Shown in pieces: positions 18,110 through 26,923 of a stretch of DNA of 64,000 bases. The notes beneath the pieces were generated by a model. That model had not been told where the DNA came from. It did no database searches and saw only the letters and a list, made by a program, of their open reading frames with translations. Source of the stretch: Archangium gephyra (GTDB lineage Bacteria; Myxococcota; Myxococcia; Myxococcales; Myxococcaceae). The position numbers and the translations under genes are program-made. Position 1 is the first letter of the stretch, and the number at the start of each line of letters is the position of its first letter. Location: the NCBI RefSeq assembly GCF_001027285.1, contig NZ_CP011509.1:7650501-7714500 (forward strand). The letters run 5' to 3'.

Positions 18110-19231
18110 ATGAAGAACCCTCTGATGGGGGCCCTGGCCGCCCTGGGCGTGGTGCTGGGAGTGGGCATGCCCTCTGGCGCGCACGCGGCCGTGCCCTTCG
18201 ACTGCCGCACCCTGGACTTCGGCATCTACTGGTACGGCCTGGGCAACACCTCCCAGAAGGCCGTCCCCGGTGTCTACAACCCCTACTTCAATGCCGCCAA
18301 ACCCACCGTCATCTACGTGCACGGCTGGCAGAAGGACGGCGTCGTCAACGGCAAGCGCGAGACGTTCAACTACGCGGAGAATGACTCCACGTACGGCGTC
18401 AACGTGAACATGGCCGACGCGTGGATCAACGCGGGCTGGAACATCGGCATCTTCTACTGGAACCAGTTCGCGGACGAGCCCGAGGTCAAGAACGCGGAGA
18501 CGAAGATCTGGACCGGCACGGGCCCGCAGGCCATGCGCTGGCGCCAGTGCGACGGCACCTACACCACCACGGGCTCGCCCACGGTGAGCGCCGCGCAGCT
18601 GTTCTACAACGCCATCACCGCCAACATGGCCAACTTCAGTGGCCCGCACCTGCGCCTCGTCGGCCACTCGCTGGGCTCGCAGATGGCCCACCGCACCAGC
18701 ATCATGCTGAGCGACAACGTGGTGGCCGGGCGGATCAACTCGCGCCTGCAGCCCACCCGCGTGGCGCTGATGGACCCGTTCTGGTCCAAGGACGGCAAGA
18801 CCTACCTGGGTGGCCGCTGGACGGGCGAGGTGGCGCGCGAGCAGATCAACACCCTGAAGACCCGCGGCGTCATCTTCGAGCGCTACAAGTCCTCCAACAT
18901 CAATGACCTCTTCATCGGGGACTCGAACCTGCCGCTGACGGCGATGATCGGCCAGACGGAGCTCATCCCCCAGTGGATTCCCAACACGAACCAGTCGGCG
19001 CGCCACGTGGCGGCCTACAACATGTACTTCCGCTCGTTCGCCTACAGCGCGCCCGTCGAGTGCTTCGACCTCTCCACGGGGGGCTACAGCTGCACGGGGA
19101 CCGCCGCCTCCGCCAAGACGACCGACGTGCGGACGCAGGAGATGATGAACTCCGCGTACACCTGGTACCAGTCCGCCGGCATGAGCACGGAAGTACCGAG
19201 CGACAACATGTTCTGGCGGCAGGCGCGCTGA
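18110..19231 (+). CDS. Secreted lipase-like alpha/beta hydrolase
   Basis: ATG 18110 follows AAGGA. The 373-residue protein has a clear Sec signal cut after AHA at residue 26. The oxyanion-loop HG is at 71-72 in VIYVHGWQ, the nucleophile elbow GHSLG at 185-189 (Ser187), and the acid candidate Asp222 in ALMDPF. A His in SARHVAAYNMY near residue 305 may complete the triad. The fold resembles secreted pancreatic-type/PGAP1-like lipases. It follows the amidase terminator by 60 bp and probably has its own promoter. Within the island of wall- and protein-degrading enzymes a role in degrading prey lipids is likely, but substrate cannot be read from sequence. Confidence 0.82.
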   Translation: MKNPLMGALAALGVVLGVGMPSGAHAAVPFDCRTLDFGIYWYGLGNTSQKAVPGVYNPYFNAAKPTVIYVHGWQKDGVVNGKRETFNYAENDSTYGVNVNMADAWINAGWNIGIFYWNQFADEPEVKNAETKIWTGTGPQAMRWRQCDGTYTTTGSPTVSAAQLFYNAITANMANFSGPHLRLVGHSLGSQMAHRTSIMLSDNVVAGRINSRLQPTRVALMDPFWSKDGKTYLGGRWTGEVAREQINTLKTRGVIFERYKSSNINDLFIGDSNLPLTAMIGQTELIPQWIPNTNQSARHVAAYNMYFRSFAYSAPVECFDLSTGGYSCTGTAASAKTTDVRTQEMMNSAYTWYQSAGMSTEVPSDNMFWRQAR

Positions 19232-19850
19232 GCCGCCCTCCCCGTCCAGGCGGGTGACAGGAGCGCGCGGCACCGCGACGGGCAGCCGGGCTCGCGGTGC
19301 CCGGGCGAGCGGGGTGCGACGGCGAGCCAGGCCTCCGCATGCCACCCTGGCGGTCCAGTCCGGGGAGCAGGATTCCCGGGGTGGACCGGGGGGTTTCTCC
19401 ACTCATGCAGCACATTCCGGGCTTCACACTTCGTGGGGCTATCAAGGCCACCGGGGCGAAACCTGCTGTTCCATGCGCCGTGGAGACCGAAAGCAGGTCG
19501 ACAAGGCCGTGAAGGGCCTGACGCTTCACAAGTGATCTGGCCGCCGGGTACGTATCTCGTTCGGGGCCAGAACGAGGGCCCGCTCCGTGGGCTGATGCGG
19601 AGCACCCAGTTCATGGCGCGGGTGGACACCCTCCTGCCGCCGCCCAAGAAGGGCTGAGCAGCCGGCCCCCTCCAGGTGGCCGAGACTGGAGCCGCGGACC
19701 GAGCCCGGCGCTTGCGCACGGCCTCGGCAGCCCCTCGTACTCCCAAGCCCTCTTCCGGAGGCTCGTCAGGCGAGCGGAGGTTCAGGCTGGCTGGGCTCGT
19801 CGTCCTTATTTTCATCCGAACCGAGCCCTTTTCCCTCGAGTGCCGGATGT
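19232..19850. other. 619-bp stretch without a convincing gene
   Basis: No frame here shows sustained G/C third-position bias with a start and ribosome site. The only hint of former coding is a plus-strand stretch ending at the TGA near 19657, whose last 40 or so codons end in Pro-Pro-Pro-Lys-Lys-Gly; I do not recognise it. The promoter of the STAND gene at 19851 presumably lies in the right half, where an A/T-richer patch occurs at about 19800-19835. Confidence 0.4.
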
Positions 19851-22800
19851 ATGGCCTACCCCCTCCGCATTCTCCACATCTCGGACCTCCACAACCGGGG
19901 AACGCGGGAGAAGGAGCCCTGGCGCCGTCGGTGTGTCCTCGAGGATGCGTGGAAGAGGAATCTCGATGCATTTCTCGAAGAGGGGCCTGTTGATCTCATC
20001 GCCTTCACAGGGGACCTGGCCTTCTCCGGGCACGGCGGTGAATACGAGGGCGTGACGGGTTTCATCCTGGCCACGCTCGAACGATTGAAGCTCGGGCAGG
20101 ACCGGCTCTTCCTCGTACCGGGCAATCATGATGTCGATCGGAGCAGGGCGGTGTCCGCATGGTCCGCACTGCGGAGCTTGCTTCGTTCCGAGGATGCCTT
20201 GGAGCTGTCCCGCTGGATGGCTTCCGAGGACAACTGGGCCCCCCGTGGCTTCTCCATCGCTCATCGCGACGAGCTCTTGTTGCGCCAGGAAGACTATCGC
20301 CGATGGGTTCGTGACACCCTCGGGCGGCCTGAGCTGCTCCCGGACCCCGCCCATCACCCACGTCTCGGCTACCGAGCCACCCTCCGCCTGCCGAAGCATC
20401 CTTTTGAGATCCACATCATCGGGTTCGACTCCGCCTGGCTCGCGGGAGACGAGCACGACGCGGGGAAGCTCTGGCTCACGGATGATCAGGTGATGAGGCT
20501 CGCCACGAACCAGGGCGAAGCGCTTCCCGGTTTCCGGCTGGCGCTCATCCATCACCCTTTGGACAACCTGGTGGACCGAGCACAGGTACGACGCCTGCTC
20601 GCGAAGCATACGGACCTGCTGCTTCGGGGGCACCTGCACGAAGCCGAGGCGGAGCTGTCCGTGGAGCCAGCCGTGACGCTCCGCTCGCTCGCGGCGGGTT
20701 GTCTCTACGAGCATGACCGGTACCCCAACTCCTGTCAGCTCATCCAGGTCACACTCGACGAGGCGGGGCGACCGCGGGGATACGAGTTGCGTTTCCGCTC
20801 GTGGTCGCACCGCGGCTTCTGGCATGACGATGACAGTCTGTATCCTGGTAGCAGAGGGGGGCGACTGAGGTGGATGGAGCAGTCCTCCGCCAGGAGCTCC
20901 GTTCCACATCCTCGCGTTGTCAGCACGTTCGTCGGGCGAGGGGAGCAACTCCAGGACATGGTGGAGGCGCTGCTCCCCACGACGGGCACCCCCCGACCCG
21001 TGGCCCTGCACGGAATGCCAGGAGTGGGGAAGTCCTACCTGGTGGACCGGTTCGCCACGCTGCACGGCGACCGGTTTCCAGGCGGCTATGTCCGACTCGT
21101 GCTCGAAGCAGGGGCGCACCAGGGGGCGGACGCCCTGCTCCAGGCCCTGGCGGATCGACTTGACCTCGGAGCAGGAACTGGAGGCCTGCTGAGCGCCATT
21201 CGTGACCGGTTGCTGAAGCCGCCCACCCTGCTCTGTATCGACAACGTGGATGAACCTCGCTCGGCGGCTTCGGTGGTGGAGCTGCTTCGAGGTCTCCGGG
21301 GTTGTGCGGTGATCGTGGCCGGGCGCCTCCAGGGCATGGGCGTTGCCGCGGGCTGGGCCATGGTGCGGCTGCGTCCATTCGATGAGGCCTCTGCCTTGGA
21401 GCAACTCGCCACGGAGTACCTGCCCCAGGACGAGGCGGAGGCGGCGGGATTTCCACGTCTGGTCAGGGAGTTGGGCTTCCTCCCTCTCGCCATCCATCTC
21501 GCCGCCGGCTACTTGCGCAAGGGTCATACCGTCAATGGGTTCCTCGACCATCTGCGCCGCCGGAAGCTCGAGCTTGGCCCGGGAGACCTCGCCGACCCTC
21601 TCCATGAGGAGGGCGCTTCGCGGGCAATCCTCCGCAGGTCTCTCGAGATCTCACTGGGGACCCTGCGTGAGTCCTTGACGGCCGAGTGGGGAGCGGATGC
21701 GGAACGGTTCATCAAGGGGCTCTCGGCACTCGGGTTCGCCCCGGCGTGGGGGGTGGGGCGGAGCCTGGGGGCGGCGATCACCGGCCTGTCCGAGGATGAC
21801 TTCGGGAGCCTCGTGGCCCACGCAGTGGAACTGTCGGTGATGGACACAGTGCCCGATGCGGAGCGACCACGGCAGCGCACATGGCGCATCCATCCGCTCC
21901 TGGCGGAGATGCTCCAGGATGAAGCGGAGCGCGAGAGGGTCATCGAGCGGATGACCGAGTGGTTCGTGCAAAGGCTCCCAGGCCTGCCGGCTGGCCAGGA
22001 GTCAGAGCAAGGCCGGCGTTGGAAGTCGGTGCAGGATGAAGCCCTCTCCCTGATTGCATGGTTGACACAGGTTCTCGCGCGGGACTTCGCGAGGGTGGCA
22101 CGGGCGGGGGCTGCCTACGCTCAGCACAACGGGCCGTTCCAGGCATGGATTTCGTTCTGTGAACGGGTCGAGGCGGAATCGAATGATTCAGAGGTCCTCT
22201 CGGATGCCCTCTGGATCCGGGCGAACATCTCCAGGCGAGCCGGCATGCCAGACAAGGCATTGGACGCGGCTCGAAGGAAGTTGACGCTCGATCGGGCCCA
22301 GCAAGATGCACGCGAGGAGGCACTCTCCCTTGGAGTCATCGCCGGAGTCCTCAGCTCACTTGGGGATGTGGATGAGGCGCTCCGTATCTGGAAGGAGGAG
22401 GCACTTCCCGTCTTCGAGAGACTGGGCGACAAGCCCTTACGGGCCCACGCTCTTGGAAATATCGCCGATATCCTCGAGGTCCGTGGTGAATTGGATGAAG
22501 CGTTGCGCATCCGGCGAGAGGAGGAACTGCCCGTCTACGAGCAGGTGGGCGACATCCGCTCACGTGCCATCACTCTTGGGCGTATCGCGGATGTGCTCCG
22601 GGCACGCGGAGACCTGGATGGAGCGCTCGGCATCTGGCGCGTCGAGGTGCTGCCTGCTTTCGAGCGATTGGGGGATTTTCGTGCCCGTGCCATCGCCATC
22701 GGAAAGATCGCGGACATCTTCCAGGCCCGTGGAGAGTTGGACGAGGCGCTGCGCATCCGGCGCGAGGAGGAACTGCCCGTCTACGAGAGCGTGGGCGATA

Positions 22801-23723
22801 TCCGCTCACGCGCTCTGATCCTGGGAAAGATCGCCAACATCCTCCAGGCCCGTGGAGAGTTGGACGAGGCGCTGCGTATCCGGCGCGAAGAGGAACTGCC
22901 TGTCTACGAGCGACTCGGCGAAATCAGTGCTCGTGCCGTTACTCTCGGGCAGATCGCGGACGTCTTGCAACTCCGTGGAGAATTGGACGAGGCGTTGAGC
23001 ATCCGGCGCGAGGAGGAGCTGCCCGTCCATGAGCGCCTCGGCGACATTCGTTCCCGCGCCATTACTCTCGGGCAGATCGCGGATATCCACCAAACACGTG
23101 GAGAATGGGACGAGGCGCTGCGCATCTTGCGCGAGGAAGTGCTGCCCGTTTTCGAGCGGCTCGGCGACATTCATACCCGTGCCATCTTCCTGGGGCGGAT
23201 CGCGGACATCCTGCAACTCCGTGGGGAGCTGGAAGAGGCGCTGCGCATCCGGCGCGAAGAGGAACTGCCTGTCTACGAACGCCTCGGTGACATTCGTGAG
23301 CGGGCGCTTGCCATGGGCAAGGTCGCGGATGTCCTCCAGGCCCGCGGAGAGTTCGAGGAGGCGCTGCGCATCCGGCGCGAAGAGGAACTGCCCGTCTACG
23401 AGCGTCTCGGAGACATTTATTCGACTGCGGGCACCCTGGGGAAGGTCGCGGAGATGCTCCAGGCCCGTGGCGAGCTGAACGAGGCACTGCGCATCCGGCG
23501 CGAAGAGCAACTGCCTGTCTATGAACGCATGGGGCTCACCAGGGAGTTTCTGGCCACCCTGGATCAGATCGTGGACATCCTCTCGGAGCAGAAGGAATTC
23601 GAGGAGGTGCTGCGCATCCTTGGTGAAGAGGCGCTTCCCCTGCTCGAGCAGCTTGGTCTCACCGAGGTGATCAAGACGGTTCGGGAGCGCATTTCCGAAC
23701 TTCGCGGCATGCTCGGGCGCTGA
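19851..23723 (+). CDS. Metallophosphoesterase-STAND ATPase-TPR protein, NLR-like immune sensor candidate
   Basis: The product has 1290 residues and three parts. Residues 1-300 are a calcineurin-like metallophosphoesterase with the full metal set: Asp12 and His14 (SDLH), Asp55 (GDL), GNHD at 91-94, His234/235, and GHLH with His261 and His263. Residues about 360-700 are an NB-ARC-like STAND ATPase: VGR-type linker, Walker A GMPGVGKS at 388-395, Walker B LLCIDNVDE near 460, and a GxP-like LGFLPLAIH near 540. Residues about 820-1280 are eleven 41-residue TPR-type repeats. This is effector-switch-sensor order, as in bacterial Avs and bNACHT antiphage NLR-like proteins. The phosphoesterase would be the effector and the repeats the ligand sensor. 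Function as immunity is inference. No partner gene overlaps it. Confidence 0.85.
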   Translation: MAYPLRILHISDLHNRGTREKEPWRRRCVLEDAWKRNLDAFLEEGPVDLIAFTGDLAFSGHGGEYEGVTGFILATLERLKLGQDRLFLVPGNHDVDRSRAVSAWSALRSLLRSEDALELSRWMASEDNWAPRGFSIAHRDELLLRQEDYRRWVRDTLGRPELLPDPAHHPRLGYRATLRLPKHPFEIHIIGFDSAWLAGDEHDAGKLWLTDDQVMRLATNQGEALPGFRLALIHHPLDNLVDRAQVRRLLAKHTDLLLRGHLHEAEAELSVEPAVTLRSLAAGCLYEHDRYPNSCQLIQVTLDEAGRPRGYELRFRSWSHRGFWHDDDSLYPGSRGGRLRWMEQSSARSSVPHPRVVSTFVGRGEQLQDMVEALLPTTGTPRPVALHGMPGVGKSYLVDRFATLHGDRFPGGYVRLVLEAGAHQGADALLQALADRLDLGAGTGGLLSAIRDRLLKPPTLLCIDNVDEPRSAASVVELLRGLRGCAVIVAGRLQGMGVAAGWAMVRLRPFDEASALEQLATEYLPQDEAEAAGFPRLVRELGFLPLAIHLAAGYLRKGHTVNGFLDHLRRRKLELGPGDLADPLHEEGASRAILRRSLEISLGTLRESLTAEWGADAERFIKGLSALGFAPAWGVGRSLGAAITGLSEDDFGSLVAHAVELSVMDTVPDAERPRQRTWRIHPLLAEMLQDEAERERVIERMTEWFVQRLPGLPAGQESEQGRRWKSVQDEALSLIAWLTQVLARDFARVARAGAAYAQHNGPFQAWISFCERVEAESNDSEVLSDALWIRANISRRAGMPDKALDAARRKLTLDRAQQDAREEALSLGVIAGVLSSLGDVDEALRIWKEEALPVFERLGDKPLRAHALGNIADILEVRGELDEALRIRREEELPVYEQVGDIRSRAITLGRIADVLRARGDLDGALGIWRVEVLPAFERLGDFRARAIAIGKIADIFQARGELDEALRIRREEELPVYESVGDIRSRALILGKIANILQARGELDEALRIRREEELPVYERLGEISARAVTLGQIADVLQLRGELDEALSIRREEELPVHERLGDIRSRAITLGQIADIHQTRGEWDEALRILREEVLPVFERLGDIHTRAIFLGRIADILQLRGELEEALRIRREEELPVYERLGDIRERALAMGKVADVLQARGEFEEALRIRREEELPVYERLGDIYSTAGTLGKVAEMLQARGELNEALRIRREEQLPVYERMGLTREFLATLDQIVDILSEQKEFEEVLRILGEEALPLLEQLGLTEVIKTVRERISELRGMLGR
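22314..23690 (+). repeat. Eleven tandem 123-bp TPR units
   Basis: The 3' third of the STAND gene consists of about eleven 123-bp units, each encoding a 41-residue helix-turn-helix with core ELDEALRIRREEELPVYERL. Central units are the most alike, while the first and last are divergent, as expected for array growth by unequal exchange. Confidence 0.8.
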
Positions 23724-24000
23724 CGGGTGCCGGCCAAGCTGTGACGGGCCGGTGCAGAGGCCCCGCAGCCTCCTTGGGCATGCCTCCCCAGGCCGCCCTC
23801 CCCTGAGGGGCGCGGCAGGGCCTCAGGTCTCTGGGTTGTGGCGGCTCATGGCTCATGGTGCGTGAGGCGGTGATGGACGGCCAGGGAGGCTATGGGACGG
23901 ACGTGTCGGCGTGGTACTGGAGTGGGCTCCTGGGGCTCTCCGAGGGCCCCTGGTGGGCGATCACCCTGGCCGAGAACGCACCGCTGGAAGAGCCCTGAGA

Positions 24001-25911
24001 ATGAACATGCGATTGGATGAGAACCTCCCGGAAGTCCGCGACTGGAGAGAGGTGCTGTACGCGGTGGACGCGCCCCTGCGGGAAGCGGGCTTCGTGGGCC
24101 GCGAGCCTCCGCCGCGCTTCTCCGAGGTCGCGCCGCTGCTCACGCCCCCGCAGCAGGTGCTGTGGCTGACGGATGACTTTGTGGAAGCCGCGTGCCAGCG
24201 GAATCCGCTCTCCTCCTGGAAGGGCGTCTTCGCCCCCGAGGATGGACTCGCCCGGGAACGGCTCGAGGCGCTCGTGGCCGCGGGCGAGGCCTTCGCCCCC
24301 GAGGTGGCCGCGCTGGTGCATTGGACCCTTGGCATCTCCCCGGAGGCGCCCGTGGCCCGCGTCGTGCCCGCGCTCTGGCACTACCGGGGGGCGGCACTCA
24401 GGCGCTTCTTCGAGGCACTCGTCCAGCGCTGGCCGGAGGCGCTGTCGCTGGAGCAGTTGTCCGCCACGGGAGCACCGCGCCGCGAGACCCATCCGGCGGC
24501 GAGCGGTCCCGTCCGCTTCCCCCAGGCGCGGTGGACGCCGGGCGATGGGGATGGGGAGGAGTCCCTCTCGCGCGGCCTGGTGCTGTCCCAGGCCCTGCTC
24601 GCGCTCTGGCGCGCGGGCGCCGGGGACGCGGAGCTGGTGCGCTTCCACGAGGAATTCCTGCGCGAGTGGGGGCAGGAAGCCGGCACGCTCGCGCGCTGGT
24701 TGAGCGTGGCCGGGCCGGACGCCGCGCGCCTCGACGTCCTGCGCACCCGGATTCACGCCCCACGCCCCGCCCGGCTGGAGGAGCGGGCCGTGCGCAGCTA
24801 CGAGTCCGTCCGGGAGCGCATCGATTCGACCCTGGGCGAGGGCCGTTGCAGCGTGGATGAGGCCGCACGCCGGCTGTCCCCCGTGGAGCGGGTGACGTGG
24901 GCGCTCGACGAGCTCTACGCGGCCATGTGCCGGGGCACCTTCCACCTGTGGGACCAGGGCTGGGCGCAGGGGGACTTCGATGGGCCGGGCCTCGTGTCCC
25001 GCATCGCGGTGGCGGCGCGTGAGCTCGAGCCGCTCGCCTCGGACCTCTTCCAGTGGACGGCCCGGTGGGCCCGCGAGCGCGGCATTCCCCTCGTTTCCAT
25101 GGTGCCCGATGTCTGGCTGGACGGACTGGACGAGGGCGAGGCCTTCATCCGCGCCGTCGCCGAGCGGTGGCCCGAGGAGCTGGAGCCCCACCTCCTGCCC
25201 GAGCCTCCCCGCTGGTCACGGCCCCTGCTCGCCCCCTCGACGGGTTCCGTGCGCTACCCGGAGCTCGCCATCGGCTTCACCCCCCAGGGCGCCGGCTGCC
25301 CGGTCCAGAGTCCCGCCCAGGCCTCCTCGCAACGGATCGCCGCCCGGGTGTTGTTCACGCTCTGGCGCGCGGGCGTGAGCGATGAGGAACTGGCGGCCTT
25401 CTCCCGGGAGTACGGGGAGGCCTCCAAGGGTGAGCCCGAGGTGCTCTCCCGCTGGGTCCTCTTCGACGGAGATGGCGGGGACGCCGAGCGGCGGGAGGCG
25501 CTGCGCGAGCGGCTCCATCCCCAGGATCCCATCGCGAAATGGATGGGGGTGGCGGAGCTCTCCTATCCCCTGTTCCTGCTCGTCGAGGAGGAGGACCTCG
25601 ATGTGCTCCAGCCGCACCTGTCCCAGCCCGAGCAGGAGCGGTACCGTCCCACCCCGGACCTGCCCTTCACGCAGTGGCTGCGCTCCATGCTCCGCATGGA
25701 TCCGGACTGGCTGATGGTCTCCGCGAGCGAGCTCGACGCCGACGGAGCTCGGATGCTCCTCCAGGCCTCCCTGACGGGGCACAACATCATCGTCGGCGGG
25801 GACGGACCGGGAGTGGAACGGCTGCGAGAGGCCTTCCTCGAGCTCCAGTTTCCCTGGGAGCAGCTCCTGGACTACCGGAAGGGACGAGGCCGCCGCCCCG
25901 CTTTGGCGTAA
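24001..25911 (+). CDS. Internally duplicated protein of unknown function
   Basis: ATG 24001 (636 residues) is chosen over an upstream in-frame ATG because the 30 codons before it look non-coding. The protein is soluble, rich in Trp, Arg and Leu, and has no signal or membrane segment. It contains two copies of a unit of about 230 residues: a LTPPQQVLWLTDDF / LSPVERVTWALDEL segment, then VPALWHYRG / VPDVWLDGL, then QRWPEAL / ERWPEEL, then a VRFP/VRYP strand and ALWRAGAGDAELVRFHEEF / TLWRAGVSDEELAAFSREY. I do not recognise the family. It follows the STAND gene by 277 bp on the same strand; that gap holds only a GC-rich stem-like CCCCTGAGGGG near 23805. Codon use matches the neighbours. Confidence 0.75.
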   Translation: MNMRLDENLPEVRDWREVLYAVDAPLREAGFVGREPPPRFSEVAPLLTPPQQVLWLTDDFVEAACQRNPLSSWKGVFAPEDGLARERLEALVAAGEAFAPEVAALVHWTLGISPEAPVARVVPALWHYRGAALRRFFEALVQRWPEALSLEQLSATGAPRRETHPAASGPVRFPQARWTPGDGDGEESLSRGLVLSQALLALWRAGAGDAELVRFHEEFLREWGQEAGTLARWLSVAGPDAARLDVLRTRIHAPRPARLEERAVRSYESVRERIDSTLGEGRCSVDEAARRLSPVERVTWALDELYAAMCRGTFHLWDQGWAQGDFDGPGLVSRIAVAARELEPLASDLFQWTARWARERGIPLVSMVPDVWLDGLDEGEAFIRAVAERWPEELEPHLLPEPPRWSRPLLAPSTGSVRYPELAIGFTPQGAGCPVQSPAQASSQRIAARVLFTLWRAGVSDEELAAFSREYGEASKGEPEVLSRWVLFDGDGGDAERREALRERLHPQDPIAKWMGVAELSYPLFLLVEEEDLDVLQPHLSQPEQERYRPTPDLPFTQWLRSMLRMDPDWLMVSASELDADGARMLLQASLTGHNIIVGGDGPGVERLREAFLELQFPWEQLLDYRKGRGRRPALA

Positions 25912-26069
25912 GCCCCGGCCCCCCCGGCGGAAGACGCCAAGGGCCGGCCTCAAGCAGCGAGTCCGCCAACCTCCGTCTTCGCGCGGCCGTCGTCGCCCGA
26001 GTAGAACAGCACCCAGCACGAGCTCCTTGGCCGCTGCCTCTGACGCTGCTCCTTTCGACTTCGTGGCGC

Positions 26070-26822
26070 TCAGGAGGTGTGACCCCCGTCGGCCATGAGT
26101 TCGGCGCCGGTGATGAAGGAGGCCTCGGGGCTGGCGAGATAGGCGACCGCGCTGGCGATCTCCTCGGCACGGCCATAACGGCCAACCGCGATGCCCGGAG
26201 CGACGATCCGTGACACCGGTCCGCCATCCGGGTTCATGTCCGTGTCCGTGGGACCAGGATGGACGGTGTTGACCGTGATGCCCTTGGGGCCGAGATCGCG
26301 CACCAGGCTGCGGTTGAAGCCGGTGATCGCGCCCTTGGTGAGTGTATAGAGCGACGCGTTGGCGAACCCCACGTAGCGGACCGTCGAGCTGCCGATGTGG
26401 ATGATGCGGCCGCCGGACTTCATGTGCCGCGCGGCCTCCTGGGTCGCGACGAAGACGCCGGTGACGTTGACGGCGATCATCCGCTCATAATCCTCGAAGG
26501 AGATCTCCTCGATCGGACCGCCCAGGGCGATGCCGGCGTTGTTGACGAGAATGTCGATGCCGCCGAGCGCCTCGACGGTCTGCGCCACCGCGGCGCGAAC
26601 GGCCTTTGGATCTCCGGCGTCGGCGCGCAGGGCGATGGCCTTGCCGCCCGCGTCCTGGATGGCGCGGGTGACCCGCAGCGCCTTGTCGGGTGAGGAGTGG
26701 TAGGTGATCGCGACGGCGGCACCGTCCGCGGCGAGGCGGCTGGCGATGGCGGCGCCAATCGAGCGCGAGCCTCCGGTGACGAGGGCGACCTTGCCTGCGA
26801 GGGGGAAACGAGAAGCGGTCAT
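26070..26822 (-). CDS. Short-chain dehydrogenase/reductase
   Basis: Start at ATG 26822 with GGAG eight bases upstream gives 250 residues, the usual length of a classical SDR. The cofactor motif TGGSRSIG is at about 13-20, NNAG in ILVNNAGIA near 90, the catalytic Ser in IGSSTVRY and Tyr-x-x-x-Lys in YTLTKGA. ADGG near the C-terminus is also typical. It is an NAD(P)-dependent oxidoreductase of the FabG type; Arg residues after the glycine motif favour NADPH. It is divergent from a LysR gene across 101 bp that includes a clean dyad, so the LysR protein is probably its regulator. Substrate unknown. Confidence 0.9.
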   Translation of the reverse strand: MTASRFPLAGKVALVTGGSRSIGAAIASRLAADGAAVAITYHSSPDKALRVTRAIQDAGGKAIALRADAGDPKAVRAAVAQTVEALGGIDILVNNAGIALGGPIEEISFEDYERMIAVNVTGVFVATQEAARHMKSGGRIIHIGSSTVRYVGFANASLYTLTKGAITGFNRSLVRDLGPKGITVNTVHPGPTDTDMNPDGGPVSRIVAPGIAVGRYGRAEEIASAVAYLASPEASFITGAELMADGGHTS

Positions 26823-26865
26823 GAGCGGAGCTCCGTGTAAGAGACCCGGTAGATATGACCCGTCT

Positions 26866-26889
26866 CCTCGTGCAGGATTAGCCACGAGG
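26866..26889. promoter_or_regulatory. Dyad operator candidate between SDR and LysR genes
   Basis: CCTCGTG at 26866-26872 and CACGAGG at 26883-26889 form a perfect 7-bp inverted repeat around a 10-base AT-richer spacer. It lies in the divergent region in the position expected for a LysR-type binding site controlling both genes. Confidence 0.5.
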
Positions 26890-26923
26890 GTTCACAAGCT
26901 GCTTCAAGCATCCGTTGAAAATC

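Noticed and set aside
22314-23690. CRISPR-like array
   Set aside because: The 123-bp units are in-frame coding repeats of a TPR protein, with no unique spacers.
23911-24000. Upstream start for the duplicated unknown protein
   Set aside because: The 30 added codons have no third-position bias and resemble non-coding sequence.
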